Of a DNA stretch of 64,000 nucleotides, positions 33,081 through 41,479 are shown one piece after another; the stretch's first letter is position 1; every line of letters begins with the position of its first letter. Made by a program: the position numbers and the translations under genes. The notes under the pieces were generated by a model that saw nothing but the letters and a program-made list of their open reading frames with translations, made no database searches and was not told the origin of the DNA. This stretch comes from JAGVIE01 sp964520905 (lineage in GTDB: Bacteria; Bacteroidota; Ignavibacteria; UBA10030; SZUA-254), in assembly GCA_964520905.1 (NCBI GenBank), contig CAZFQL010000014.1, forward strand, positions 40,604 through 104,603, in the 5' to 3' direction.

Positions 33081-34130
33081 ATGGATGAACAAAAATACCA
33101 AGAATTAATAAAGTTAGTATTAGGTCATATATCAGGGCTTATGGTTACGGGTATTAATGATAAGCTCGAAGTCGGTAATAAGGTCATCGATTTTGATGTA
33201 ATTGTACAAATCGATAAAAAGCCCTATGATCTCATGGTTGAAGTTATTGGAAAAGGGACGCCTCTCAGCATCAAAGCTGCGATAGAATCTTTACGTAAAA
33301 TTATTCCCGATAGGAAGAGTGAAACACTCTACGGTGTTGTTGCAGCTCCTTTTATCTCAGATGTGGGTCGGCAGTTATGTTGTGAAGCGCGTATGGGTTG
33401 TATTGATTTAGCCGGTAATTGTTATTTGAATTTTGGATCGGTGTATTTGGAGATTAAAGGGAATCCTAATCCATCTCCGTACAAGCCAAAGTTCTCACTC
33501 TTCTCACCGAAGTCGAGTCGCATCAGTCGAGTACTTCTATCGAATGTAATGAAACTCTGGCAGGTGCAGGAATTAGCAAAAGAAGCTGATGTAAGTTTGG
33601 GACTGGCATCAAAGATCAAAGATCAACTAAAAGAAGAAGGGTTTTTAATTGAAGAAAACAGGCTGCTGAAGCTCATAGCTCCTGATCGTCTTTTAGATGC
33701 GTGGAGTCAGGGATATTCATACAAAAGAAATCGACTCTATGAATTCTATTCGAATTCAAATGTAGCAACCATTGAATGGGCAGTCCAATCGAATTGTTTA
33801 AATAATAATATCAAATGTGCGTTGTCATTATTTTCGGGTGCTGCACGTGTTGCTCCGCATGTACGTATGGACAAAGCATTCATTTATGTTGAGAAAGGTA
33901 TTGATCAATTAGCCAAAACATTGGACTTAAAACCTGTAGCAACAGGTCCCAATGTTATGCTGTTAGAACCTTACGACCAAAGTGTTTTTTATAAGACGCA
34001 AAAGATTGGTGAAGATATCATTGTATCAAACATCCAACTTTACCTTGATCTCAAGCGATACAAAGGTCGCGGTGAAGAAGCGGCGGAATTTCTTAAACAA
34101 GCAAGGTTAGATCGCGAATTCGGAATATGA
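33081..34130 (+). CDS. AbiEi-family-like type IV antitoxin / winged-helix protein
   Basis: A 349-residue protein. The N-terminal part (about 1-130) looks like a restriction-endonuclease-like fold: VIDFDVIVQIDKKPYDLMVEVIGKGTP, then YGVVAAPFISDVGRQLC and ARMGCIDLAGNCYLNFGSVY. The middle (about 150-200) is a winged helix: LLSNVMKLWQVQELAKEADV, SLGLASKIKDQLKEEGFLIE. The C-terminal part resembles the AbiEi_3-type region of type IV antitoxins. By analogy it neutralises the toxin-like product of the overlapping downstream gene and represses its own promoter through the repeats upstream. The start ATG at 33081 has no strong ribosome site. The ExK-type position reads EVI rather than EVK, so nuclease activity is unlikely. 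Confidence 0.7.
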   Translation: MDEQKYQELIKLVLGHISGLMVTGINDKLEVGNKVIDFDVIVQIDKKPYDLMVEVIGKGTPLSIKAAIESLRKIIPDRKSETLYGVVAAPFISDVGRQLCCEARMGCIDLAGNCYLNFGSVYLEIKGNPNPSPYKPKFSLFSPKSSRISRVLLSNVMKLWQVQELAKEADVSLGLASKIKDQLKEEGFLIEENRLLKLIAPDRLLDAWSQGYSYKRNRLYEFYSNSNVATIEWAVQSNCLNNNIKCALSLFSGAARVAPHVRMDKAFIYVEKGIDQLAKTLDLKPVATGPNVMLLEPYDQSVFYKTQKIGEDIIVSNIQLYLDLKRYKGRGEEAAEFLKQARLDREFGI

Positions 34131-34954
34131 GTAAACACGAATCAATGGAAATCGAAGCAGCACATCGCGTTCTTATCGAGTTGATGCAGATATTAGGAGA
34201 GTATCGGGATAAGATGATTCTCATCGGGGGATGGGTTCCATACCTACACTTTGGTAGTGAGCATGTGGGAAGTATGGATGTTGATATTGCTCTCGATAAG
34301 AATACAATATCTGACGATGTCTACAAAACAATTCGTAAAATACTCGAACATCACAATTACAAGCCAGATGATAGCCAGCCATTTATTTTTTACCGAGAAG
34401 TAAAAGTCGATGATGGTGCACCTATCAAAGTTGAAGTAGATTTTTTAGCAGCCGAGTATGGTGGAACCGATAAGCACCATCGGACACAACTCATTCAGGA
34501 TATTAAAGTGCGAAAGGCGCGCGGTTCTGATTTAGCATTTGAACATCCATTGCGACTCAGTATCACAGGAAAAATGCCGAATGGTGCAGAAAATACTGTA
34601 GAGCTACGTGTCAGCGGAATAGTCCCTTTCATTGTTATGAAAGGAATGGCGCTCTACGATCGTCTGAAAGAGAAAGATGCATACGACATTTATTTTTGCC
34701 TAACGAAATTTCCCGGTGGAGTAAGAGGGCTTGCTGAATCGTTCCGTCCGCTTATTAATGACAAGCTTGTTCAAGAAGGTCTTTCAAAGGTGCGAAGTAA
34801 ATTCAGTTCTATAGGCTCGATGGGACCGGTTGCAGTTGCTGATTTTATAGGAATAGAATCCGGTGAGCAACGTACATTAGTCATAAGGCGTGCATTTGAG
34901 ATGGTTAACGAATTTCTTAATATTCTCAACGTACAACCTTTTCAGGTAACTTGA
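34127..34954 (+). CDS. AbiEii/AbiGii-like nucleotidyltransferase toxin
   Basis: A 275-residue nucleotidyltransferase-fold protein. The active-site pattern is ILIGGWVPYLHFG followed by GSMDVDIAL (G-G/W ... D-x-D), with the third acidic residue probably in KVEVDFLAAEYG. KGMALYDRLKEKDAYDIYFCL is the conserved helix of AbiEii/AbiGii proteins. Such toxins transfer nucleotides to cellular targets (in studied homologues, tRNA 3' ends) and act in phage defence by abortive infection. It overlaps the upstream antitoxin-like gene by four bases (ATGA), the usual antitoxin-toxin coupling. No enzymatic target can be inferred from this sequence. Confidence 0.82.
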   Translation: MSKHESMEIEAAHRVLIELMQILGEYRDKMILIGGWVPYLHFGSEHVGSMDVDIALDKNTISDDVYKTIRKILEHHNYKPDDSQPFIFYREVKVDDGAPIKVEVDFLAAEYGGTDKHHRTQLIQDIKVRKARGSDLAFEHPLRLSITGKMPNGAENTVELRVSGIVPFIVMKGMALYDRLKEKDAYDIYFCLTKFPGGVRGLAESFRPLINDKLVQEGLSKVRSKFSSIGSMGPVAVADFIGIESGEQRTLVIRRAFEMVNEFLNILNVQPFQVT

Positions 34955-35060
34955 GAACTTCCCAGTGATCCGTAAAAACCAGTTAATGGAAATCATGCTA
35001 TTCATGAAAATCATTGTTCAGATACTTTCACCGCATCGTCGTTGCCCTCAACGAAACCAT

Positions 35061-35104
35061 CCCTGCCCGTCCCTGACTGCCGTCAGGCAAGCGGCAGGCG
35101 GGCG
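35061..35104. repeat. GC-rich palindromic repeat
   Basis: A GC-rich patch in otherwise AT-rich intergenic DNA. The core CTGCCGTCAGGCAAGCGGCAG can form a stem (CTGCCG/CGGCAG), and outer CCCG/CGGG can extend it. It looks like the short palindromic repeats common between genes in this bacterial group, and marks the edge of the defence island. Other copies were not seen in the window. Confidence 0.45.
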
Positions 35105-35108
35105 CCTC

Positions 35109-35252
35109 ATGGGTGAGATTGACAAGGTGATCGATTCACATGGCGGGTATCAAAAATTACTATCATACAAAAAGGCAGAGATCGTCTACGACGGTACGGT
35201 ATATTTCTGCCGCAGGTCATTCTCCCGAAGGAATGGCTTTGCCAGACAGTGA
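35109..35252 (+). pseudogene. Remnant of a four-helix-bundle (S23-like) protein gene
   Basis: A frame beginning with ATG at 35109 codes MGEIDKVIDSHGGYQKLLSY, then KKAEIVYDGTVYFCRR, and ends after 47 codons. The start is like the 'four helix bundle' proteins related to the 23S rRNA intervening-sequence protein, normally 110-180 residues and characterised by the AEIVYDGT...FC block. The remaining helices are absent, so it is a truncated or frameshifted leftover. The region 34955-35108 before it holds no recognisable gene. Confidence 0.55.
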
Positions 35253-35347
35253 AATAAAAATTTCATTCAGCGCTACCGATACTGTTGTGGACTTGCAACG
35301 GCAACGGTTCGAGAATTACTCAACGCAACACAAGAAGGAGACATTTT

Positions 35348-36334
35348 ATGAAACGGAGAACATTTATCAAGCAGACGGCGTTAGCGGGGACATCGGCAAT
35401 TTTATTGTCAAAACCATCGATCGCTTTTAGTAATATCTCACAATCAAACACGCTCACCAGACCGATTGCCATTTCGACGTGGGATTTCAAGCTACCTGTG
35501 AATGAAACTGCGATCCAAACGCTCCACGACGGAGGAAGCGTGCTTGATGCGGTTGAGAAAGCAATCAATTTAGTCGAGGCAGACCCTTCGATCACAAGTG
35601 TCGGTCGCGGCGGTTATCCCGATCGGGATGGTCACCTCACACTCGACGCGTGCTTAATGGACGAAAAAGGAAATGCCGGGTCTGTTGTTTTTCTTGAAAA
35701 CATAATGCACCCGATTTCTGTTGCAAGAGCGGTTATGGAAAAAACTCCGCATGTCGTATTAGCCGGTGACGGTGCATTACAATTTGCAGTTGAGCAGGGA
35801 TTCATAAAAGAAGATTTGCTGACAGAAAATTCAAAAAAGGCATATAGGGACTGGCTGCAAGAAAGCAAATACATTCCGCCTATTGGCGAAAAGAACCATG
35901 ACACAATCGGTCTTCTTGTTATGAATAAAGACGGAGACATTGCCGGTGGATGTTCAACCAGCGGTATGGCATGGAAAATCCACGGAAGGGTTGGAGACTC
36001 ACCGCTTATCGGCGCAGGATTATATGTAGATAATGAAGTCGGCGCAGCAGCAGCAACGGGCGTTGGTGAAACAGTAATTAAAATTGCGGGGAGTTTTTTA
36101 GTTGTAGAGTTTATGCGGAACGGCAAATCGCCGCAAGAAGCGTGCCGGCTCGCCATCGAACGCTTGATTCATAAAAATCCGAAGTACAAAAACGATAACG
36201 GTTTCCTTGCCGGATTTATAGCACTGAACAAAGTCGGTGAGGTTGGCGCATGCAGTTACGGGAAGGGACTGCAGTATTCGCTTTATACTGATGGGAAGAA
36301 TGAAGTTATAGACGCGGATTATTCTAAAAAATAA
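35348..36334 (+). CDS. Glycosylasparaginase (N4-(beta-N-acetylglucosaminyl)-L-asparaginase family)
   Basis: An Ntn-hydrolase of the isoaspartyl-peptidase/glycosylasparaginase family, about 328 residues. The N-terminus MKRRTFIKQTALAGTSAILL is a twin-arginine-like export signal (RRTFIK), so the enzyme is periplasmic. The nucleophile is Thr186 in NHDTIGLLVM, where autoproteolysis before the Thr creates alpha and beta subunits. GGCSTSGMAWKIHGRVGDSP and GAAAATGVGETVIK are the substrate-binding blocks. It cleaves the GlcNAc-Asn bond of glycoasparagines, a step in glycopeptide use. The start at 35348 is supported by AAGGAGA six bases upstream; the open frame extends upstream to 35285 without evidence. 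It flanks the defence island on the right. Confidence 0.9.
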   Translation: MKRRTFIKQTALAGTSAILLSKPSIAFSNISQSNTLTRPIAISTWDFKLPVNETAIQTLHDGGSVLDAVEKAINLVEADPSITSVGRGGYPDRDGHLTLDACLMDEKGNAGSVVFLENIMHPISVARAVMEKTPHVVLAGDGALQFAVEQGFIKEDLLTENSKKAYRDWLQESKYIPPIGEKNHDTIGLLVMNKDGDIAGGCSTSGMAWKIHGRVGDSPLIGAGLYVDNEVGAAAATGVGETVIKIAGSFLVVEFMRNGKSPQEACRLAIERLIHKNPKYKNDNGFLAGFIALNKVGEVGACSYGKGLQYSLYTDGKNEVIDADYSKK

Positions 36335-36395
36335 ATGTATCAAAAAGCCCATTGACTCTCATTGGATGAGACGGACAAATTTGATTAGGATACTT

Positions 36396-37481
36396 TCAGC
36401 TATGCCTGATCGAAATAATATCTCCCTCATTGACTACGTACTCTTTACCCTCTAACCGCCAAACGCCCTGCTCTTTTGATTTTGCAAACGTGCCGCCATT
36501 TTTGATGAAATCATCGTAACCAACTACTTCCGCGCGTATAAACTTATTGAAAAAATCACTGTGAATAACACCTGCCGCTTCCTGCGCTGTCATTCCTTTT
36601 TTGATAGTCCACGCACGGCACTCATCCTCACCAACAGTATAGAACGATTGCAATCCAAGAAGATCGTATGCTTCGCGTATAAGCATGTGAAGAGCGGATT
36701 CTTTGATTCCGTACTCACTCATGAAAAGCGCGGCATCCTCATCGGAAAGCTCCGACATTTCTAATTCTATCTTTCCGAATAACGACATCATTTTTGTGTT
36801 CCTGCCTGCTTTCAACTTGCGGGCGGATTCCAAATATTTTTCCGTATCGTTACGCTGGCTCTCATCGAGATTCAATACTATCAGCATCGGTTTCAGCGTG
36901 AGCAATGAGTATGTTTTCAATATGAATAGTTCATTATCGCTAAGTTCGGCTTCACGTAACGGTTTTTCAGTGTGGAGTATTTCATAAGATTTTTCCAATA
37001 TCGGCAGCTCACGCAGTAGAAGATCCCCGCCGGATTTCTGATATGTTTTTTTTATTCGCTCGATACGGCTCTCAAGAATCGAGAGATCGGACAAGATAAA
37101 TTCGGTTTCAAAAGACGCGATGTCTCTTATCATATCGACGGAACCATCGGGGTGCGGAACGGCATCGTCCGCAAACAGACGAACTACCTGAACGAGAGCG
37201 TCGTTTGTTTTTACAGTCGAAAGAAAATTGCTCGTGAATTGTGTAGATCCCGAATCACCCTTCTTCAATCCGACAACATCTACGAGATCGATAGTAGCGC
37301 AATTCGTTTTCTTTGGTGAAAAAATATCTATAAGTTTATTTAACTTCTGGTCGGGGACCTTGATAACTGCCTGGTGAGTTTCGTTCTTTCCTAACGCCGA
37401 TGTATCGATATGTGTTTTAGTTATTGTCTGAAATAAAGTCGATTTCCCCGAATACGGTAACCCTACAATTCCAATTTGCAT
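36396..37481 (-). CDS. ychF: YchF/Obg-like P-loop ATPase with TGS domain
   Basis: A 361-residue translation-associated P-loop protein (OLA1/YchF). P-loop GLPYSGKSTLF (residues 7-17), the DLVDVVGLKKGDSG switch region, a helical insert (about 130-200), the base-recognition motif LNLDES (NxxE in place of NKxD, the mark of ATP preference in this family) and a C-terminal TGS domain (about 275-361) with SFYTVGEDECRAWTIKKGMTA and ending GDIISIRHS. The usual P-loop of the family is GLPNVGKST, so the YS variant is mildly unusual. It is a single gene convergent with the asparaginase gene. Ribosome association and stress roles are known for the family. Confidence 0.92.
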   Translation of the reverse strand: MQIGIVGLPYSGKSTLFQTITKTHIDTSALGKNETHQAVIKVPDQKLNKLIDIFSPKKTNCATIDLVDVVGLKKGDSGSTQFTSNFLSTVKTNDALVQVVRLFADDAVPHPDGSVDMIRDIASFETEFILSDLSILESRIERIKKTYQKSGGDLLLRELPILEKSYEILHTEKPLREAELSDNELFILKTYSLLTLKPMLIVLNLDESQRNDTEKYLESARKLKAGRNTKMMSLFGKIELEMSELSDEDAALFMSEYGIKESALHMLIREAYDLLGLQSFYTVGEDECRAWTIKKGMTAQEAAGVIHSDFFNKFIRAEVVGYDDFIKNGGTFAKSKEQGVWRLEGKEYVVNEGDIISIRHS

Positions 37482-37634
37482 GTCTTATCTATTTTTTATT
37501 ACTGAATAAAATAACTATCAACCTGAGGTATGAGTTGGTTGGTGAAAAGTAATGTTACCTATTAAAAAATTATATCCGCGCATGCGCTACGCCAGCATCA
37601 AACTAAACATTACTAACATCACAATATTTCCATG

Positions 37635-37718
37635 TGCCCGGAGCAGGACTTGAACCTGTACGACCTTGCGGCCACTAGCTCCTGAAGCTAGCGCGTCTGC
37701 CAATTCCGCCATCCGGGC
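37635..37718 (-). tRNA. tRNA-Leu (anticodon CAG)
   Basis: The minus strand folds as a class II tRNA. The acceptor stem GCCCGGA pairs with TCCGGGC, D-arm TGGCGGAATTGGCAGACG, the anticodon stem CTAGC/GCTAG encloses the loop TTCAGGA with anticodon CAG, a variable arm follows (TGGCCGCAAGGTCGT) and the T arm is ACAGGTTCAAGTCCTG. Discriminator base A. The CCA end is not encoded. It reads CUG leucine codons. Confidence 0.95.
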
Positions 37719-38054
37719 TTGCCTTTTTCATTGGAAATTTACGAATTTTTCCACTGTTATCCAAAGATTGACCAATATATTTGAATCATCTATTTTTTGC
37801 AGATATACTATTGTTCTTTTCTACCTTGAGTTAATTTGATAATCTTGTAATTCCTTTGTACTTTTCTAAATCATTGTCCGTTACAGATATTTAATTTATA
37901 GTCTGTCTATACTTCAACGGCTCGCTTAATACATGCAGGGCAATACATTCATCTTCGTTCTTAATCTTAATATTCTACTATATTTTTTTACAGCACTCAA
38001 TGCCAATAATAATAATAAAACCATTATTTCAAACAACATCGTAAGGAAACATCA
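37719..38054. other. Intergenic region, nothing recognised
   Basis: An AT-rich 336-base gap between the tRNA gene and the M3 peptidase gene. It should carry the promoter for the tRNA on the minus strand and one for the peptidase on the plus strand. No gene or repeat seen. Confidence 0.4.
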
Positions 38055-40163
38055 ATGAAATATTTAATGCTTCTAACTTTACTTTTTCCAATAACATTAT
38101 CGTTTGGATTAAATTATCTTTCTGATCAAAATGATACGGGAAATCCTTTTTTTACAGAATGGAAAACCCCGTTCGCGACACCGCCCTTCAATGATATTAA
38201 AGTCGAACATTTTTTACCTGCATATGAAGAGGGCATGAAACAACATAAGGCAGAGATCGACGCAATTATCAACAACACCGAGAAGCCAACATTCATAAAC
38301 ACAATCGAAGCGTTAGAGAAAAGCGGCGAACTATTAACAAAAATAGACTACGTATTTTCGAGTCTTATTGACGCAAATACGAATGATGAAATGCAAAAGA
38401 TTGCCACCACAACCGCTCCGATGCTTTCAAAACATAATGACGACATCAATCTCAATCCAAAGCTCTTTGCGAAGGTGAAAGAATTGTACGATCATAGGGA
38501 TAATCTCAAACTGACAGTAGAGCAAAATACAGTTCTCGAAAATTATTACAAGGGTTTTGTACGAGGCGGCGCGAATTTAACTGAAGAGCAGAAGGAAATA
38601 TTCCGAAAGATTAACGAAAAGCTGAGCGTTATCACCGTGAAGTTCGGAGAAAACCTTCTGAAGGAAACAAATGCAATAGGATTAGTCGTCGATAATAAAA
38701 ATGATCTTGCAGGTTTGCCGGAAGACGTAATAAATTCAGCGGCAGAGATGGCAAAATCAAAAAAGCAGGAGGGTAAATGGGTATTCACACTTCAGAAGCC
38801 GAGTTTCATTCCATTCCTTCAATATTCAGAAAGACGGGAATTGCGCGAGAAAGTATTCAAAGCATATATCAACCGCGGAAATAATGACAACGATAATAAC
38901 AATAAGAAAATTTTATCTAAGATTGCCGCCTTACGAGTTCAACGGGCAAATTTATTAGGGTACAAGACCTTTGCGGATTTTGTTCTTGAAAGAAACATGG
39001 CAAAGAAACCGGAAAACGTATACAAGTTCATAAATGATTTGTGGAAGCCGGCTATTAAAAGCGCAAACATTGAAGTTAATGATATGCAAAACATCATTAA
39101 CAAGGAAGGGGCGAGTTTTAAGTTAGAAGCATGGGATTGGTTGTACTACGCTGAAAAAGTTAAGAAAGAGAAATACGCTCTCGATGAAGAAATGCTGCGC
39201 CCGTATTTTAAGATGGAAAATGTACGCCAGGGCGCGTTTGATGTCGCGTCTAAACTGTATGGAATAAAATTTATTGAAAGAAACGATATACAAGTCTACC
39301 ATCCCGATGTAAAAGTATATGAAGTGAAAGAAGCCGATGGTAAACATATCGGTATATTTTATTCGGACTATTATCCGCGTGATAGTAAACGAAGCGGGGC
39401 TTGGTCGGGCAATTTCAGGAATCAATCGAACATGGAAGATAAATATATCGCCCCTCTGGTATTTAACGTCGGAAATTTCTCCAAACCAACGGCTGACAAA
39501 CCTTCACTCATGAGCGTGGACGAAGTTTCGACTCTCTATCACGAACTTGGTCACGGGCTTCACAGTTTATTATCAAACACTGTTTATTTAAGTTCGCAAT
39601 CGGTGCCAAGAGATTTCGTAGAACTTCCTTCCCAAATCATGGAAAACTGGGCGCTGGAACCTGAAGTTCTTAACATGTACGCGAGACATTACAAAACCGG
39701 CGAACCGATGCCGCAGGAATTGATAGATAAGATACGCAACTCTCAGCTTTTCAATCAGGGTTTTGCGACAATCGAGTATCTTGCCGCATCAGTTCTAGAT
39801 ATGGATTGGCACACTCTGACTGACACTACCGAAAAAGATGTACCTTCATTTGAAAAACAATCGCTCTCAAACATCGGACTGATTCCGCAAATCGAATCCC
39901 GGTATCAAAGCACGAATTTTGCCCATATTTTTTCCGGCGGATACCCTGCCGGATATTACAGCTATATTTGGGCGGAGGTTCTCGATGCAGATGCATTTGA
40001 AGCGTTTAAGGAAAAAGGATTGTTCGATCAAGCGACCGCGGCTTCTTTCAGAAAAAACGTTCTCGAAAGGGGCGGGAGTGAAGACGTTATGGTTCTCTAT
40101 AAGAAATTCAGAGGTGCGGAACCTAAGGTTGATGCACTTTTGAAAAGAAAAGGACTAAATTAA
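38055..40163 (+). CDS. M3-family zinc peptidase (peptidyl-dipeptidase Dcp-like), exported
   Basis: A 702-residue thimet-oligopeptidase-family peptidase. A hydrophobic signal sequence covers residues 1-17, so it is likely periplasmic. The N-terminal helical domain begins NPFFTEWKTPFATPPFNDIK, typical of Dcp/oligopeptidase A. The zinc site is STLYHELGHGLHSLLS (HExxH near residue 496), with the third ligand Glu in DFVELPSQIMENWALEPEVL. The C-terminus contains FSGGYPAGYYSYIWAEVLDAD, the substrate-binding Tyr loop. It removes dipeptides or degrades oligopeptides. It stands alone with its own terminator downstream. Confidence 0.93.
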   Translation: MKYLMLLTLLFPITLSFGLNYLSDQNDTGNPFFTEWKTPFATPPFNDIKVEHFLPAYEEGMKQHKAEIDAIINNTEKPTFINTIEALEKSGELLTKIDYVFSSLIDANTNDEMQKIATTTAPMLSKHNDDINLNPKLFAKVKELYDHRDNLKLTVEQNTVLENYYKGFVRGGANLTEEQKEIFRKINEKLSVITVKFGENLLKETNAIGLVVDNKNDLAGLPEDVINSAAEMAKSKKQEGKWVFTLQKPSFIPFLQYSERRELREKVFKAYINRGNNDNDNNNKKILSKIAALRVQRANLLGYKTFADFVLERNMAKKPENVYKFINDLWKPAIKSANIEVNDMQNIINKEGASFKLEAWDWLYYAEKVKKEKYALDEEMLRPYFKMENVRQGAFDVASKLYGIKFIERNDIQVYHPDVKVYEVKEADGKHIGIFYSDYYPRDSKRSGAWSGNFRNQSNMEDKYIAPLVFNVGNFSKPTADKPSLMSVDEVSTLYHELGHGLHSLLSNTVYLSSQSVPRDFVELPSQIMENWALEPEVLNMYARHYKTGEPMPQELIDKIRNSQLFNQGFATIEYLAASVLDMDWHTLTDTTEKDVPSFEKQSLSNIGLIPQIESRYQSTNFAHIFSGGYPAGYYSYIWAEVLDADAFEAFKEKGLFDQATAASFRKNVLERGGSEDVMVLYKKFRGAEPKVDALLKRKGLN

Positions 40164-40194
40164 ACATCTTTCTTAGGTAAGTTTAGATTTGAAT

Positions 40195-40224
40195 AACCCC
40201 GGTTAGAAGTCAGCCGGGGTTTTA
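40195..40224 (+). terminator. Rho-independent terminator after the M3 peptidase gene
   Basis: AACCCCGG (40195-40202) pairs with CCGGGGTT (40214-40221) around an 11-base loop, followed by a short T run. Strong GC stem 31 bases after the stop codon. Confidence 0.85.
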
Positions 40225-40320
40225 TATTTCGCTTAGACTTTGAATAATATTTTGACTTGATCATTTTCCATCATCTCGTTAATTCATTCATACAAGAATT
40301 ATTTTCAGGAGAATTCCGCA

Positions 40321-41046
40321 GTGAATAATCTAATCATCATTCTTTACACTGTTCTTGCAACAGTCTTACAATCCGCCGGACTCAGCAAATTTGAAAGAGA
40401 TACTTTCAAAACACCCGTGGGACAATTAACAATTACTTTTATCGGACATGCTTCATTGATGTTCGAGATTCAAGGTAAAACCATTCATGTCGATCCGTGG
40501 AATAAGTTGGCTGATTATACTAAGCTGCCCAAAGCTGACATCATACTTATCACACATCATCATCCCGATCATCTTGACACTAATGCTATTGAGTCGCTTT
40601 CAAAGGACAGTACTCAAATTATTCTTACAAGCGCTGCCTTTGATATGCTGAAGAAAGGTACCGTGATGATAAATGGAGACAAAAAGATTATTGATGAAGT
40701 TGAAATCGAAGCTGTGCCTGCATACAATACAACTGAGGGACGGGATAAATATCATCCAAAAGACAGAGACAACGGGTACATCCTTACAATTGGCAAGAAG
40801 AGAATATACATAGCGGGCGACACAGAAAATATTCCTGAGATGGCATCAATAAAAAATATCGACATTGCGTTCCTGCCGATGAACCAACCCTATACAATGC
40901 TTCCTGAACAGGTTGCAAATGCCTCGAAAAAGATTAAGCCGAAAATCTTATACCCGTATCACTATGGCGACAGTGATGTTACGAAATTGAAAGCATTGTT
41001 GGCAAAAAATCGGAATATTGAGGTGCGGATTCGAGCGTTGAAGTAA
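40321..41046 (+). CDS. Exported metallo-beta-lactamase-fold hydrolase
   Basis: A 241-residue protein with a short N-terminal hydrophobic segment (signal or anchor, about 1-20). The metallo-beta-lactamase fold begins LTITFIGHASLMFEIQGKTI and carries the metal motif ITHHHPDHLD (HxHxDH type). Further ligands are in YIAGDTENIPEM (Asp) and YPYHYGDSDV (His). It resembles the UPF0173/UlaG-like group of hydrolases; the substrate is unknown. The start is GTG at 40321 with AGGAG nine to ten bases upstream. Convergent with the broken gene and catabolic operon that follow. Confidence 0.85.
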   Translation: MNNLIIILYTVLATVLQSAGLSKFERDTFKTPVGQLTITFIGHASLMFEIQGKTIHVDPWNKLADYTKLPKADIILITHHHPDHLDTNAIESLSKDSTQIILTSAAFDMLKKGTVMINGDKKIIDEVEIEAVPAYNTTEGRDKYHPKDRDNGYILTIGKKRIYIAGDTENIPEMASIKNIDIAFLPMNQPYTMLPEQVANASKKIKPKILYPYHYGDSDVTKLKALLAKNRNIEVRIRALK

Positions 41047-41050
41047 ATTA

Positions 41051-41453
41051 TCATGATCTTTCGAATAACGGCAGATTGAATTCTTTGGCAACTGCATTAG
41101 ACAATCTTTTTCCTTCTACGCTGAAAGACCACACGAATAGAGATTGAATGGGATGTTGATTCAAAATAGATTGTATCGTATTTTACTCCGGGTGGTGTAC
41201 GGCTTAAGATTTCCTTTTCAGTGATTTTCCTTAAGAGGAAATCATCCATCACTTCTTTTGTTGTTGGAATGATTAACATCCAGGCGATTGGTCCATTCTC
41301 ATCGGTTCTCTCTGTGAGTGTGGCTGGATGAATTTCCAGAAGACGTCGCATAGTATCCTCATCGACAGAAAGCTGTGCCGGATCATTTTTCATATTGAAA
41401 AATTCTTCTGCAAGCTTTATCATCCGTGCACGGTTATCTTCTGACATCAGCAA
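41051..41453 (-). pseudogene. Broken acetyltransferase-like gene (frameshift with internal loss)
   Basis: From the ATG at 41453 the frame codes about 94 plausible residues: NRARMIKLAEEFFNMKNDPA, QLSVDEDTMRRLLEIHPATL, GPIAWMLIIPTTKEVMDDFL. It then turns basic and unlike a protein end (FQRRRKKIV) and stops at 41097. In the next frame the same DNA gives QHPIQSLFVWSFSVEGKRLS and NAVAKEFNLPLFERS up to a stop at 41051, which looks like a genuine C-terminus. A GNAT-like central part seems missing around 41160-41200. The best reading is an internal deletion that also shifted the frame. It is the last gene of the catabolic operon's strand, 26 bases after the molybdenum subunit. Confidence 0.6.
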
Positions 41454-41479
41454 TTGCCTTGTGTGATCACTTCTAATTC

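Noticed and set aside
35140..35430. 96-codon plus-strand frame overlapping the start of the glycosylasparaginase gene
   Set aside because: Out of frame with both neighbours, with a composition that comes from the remnant and the real gene; no recognisable product.
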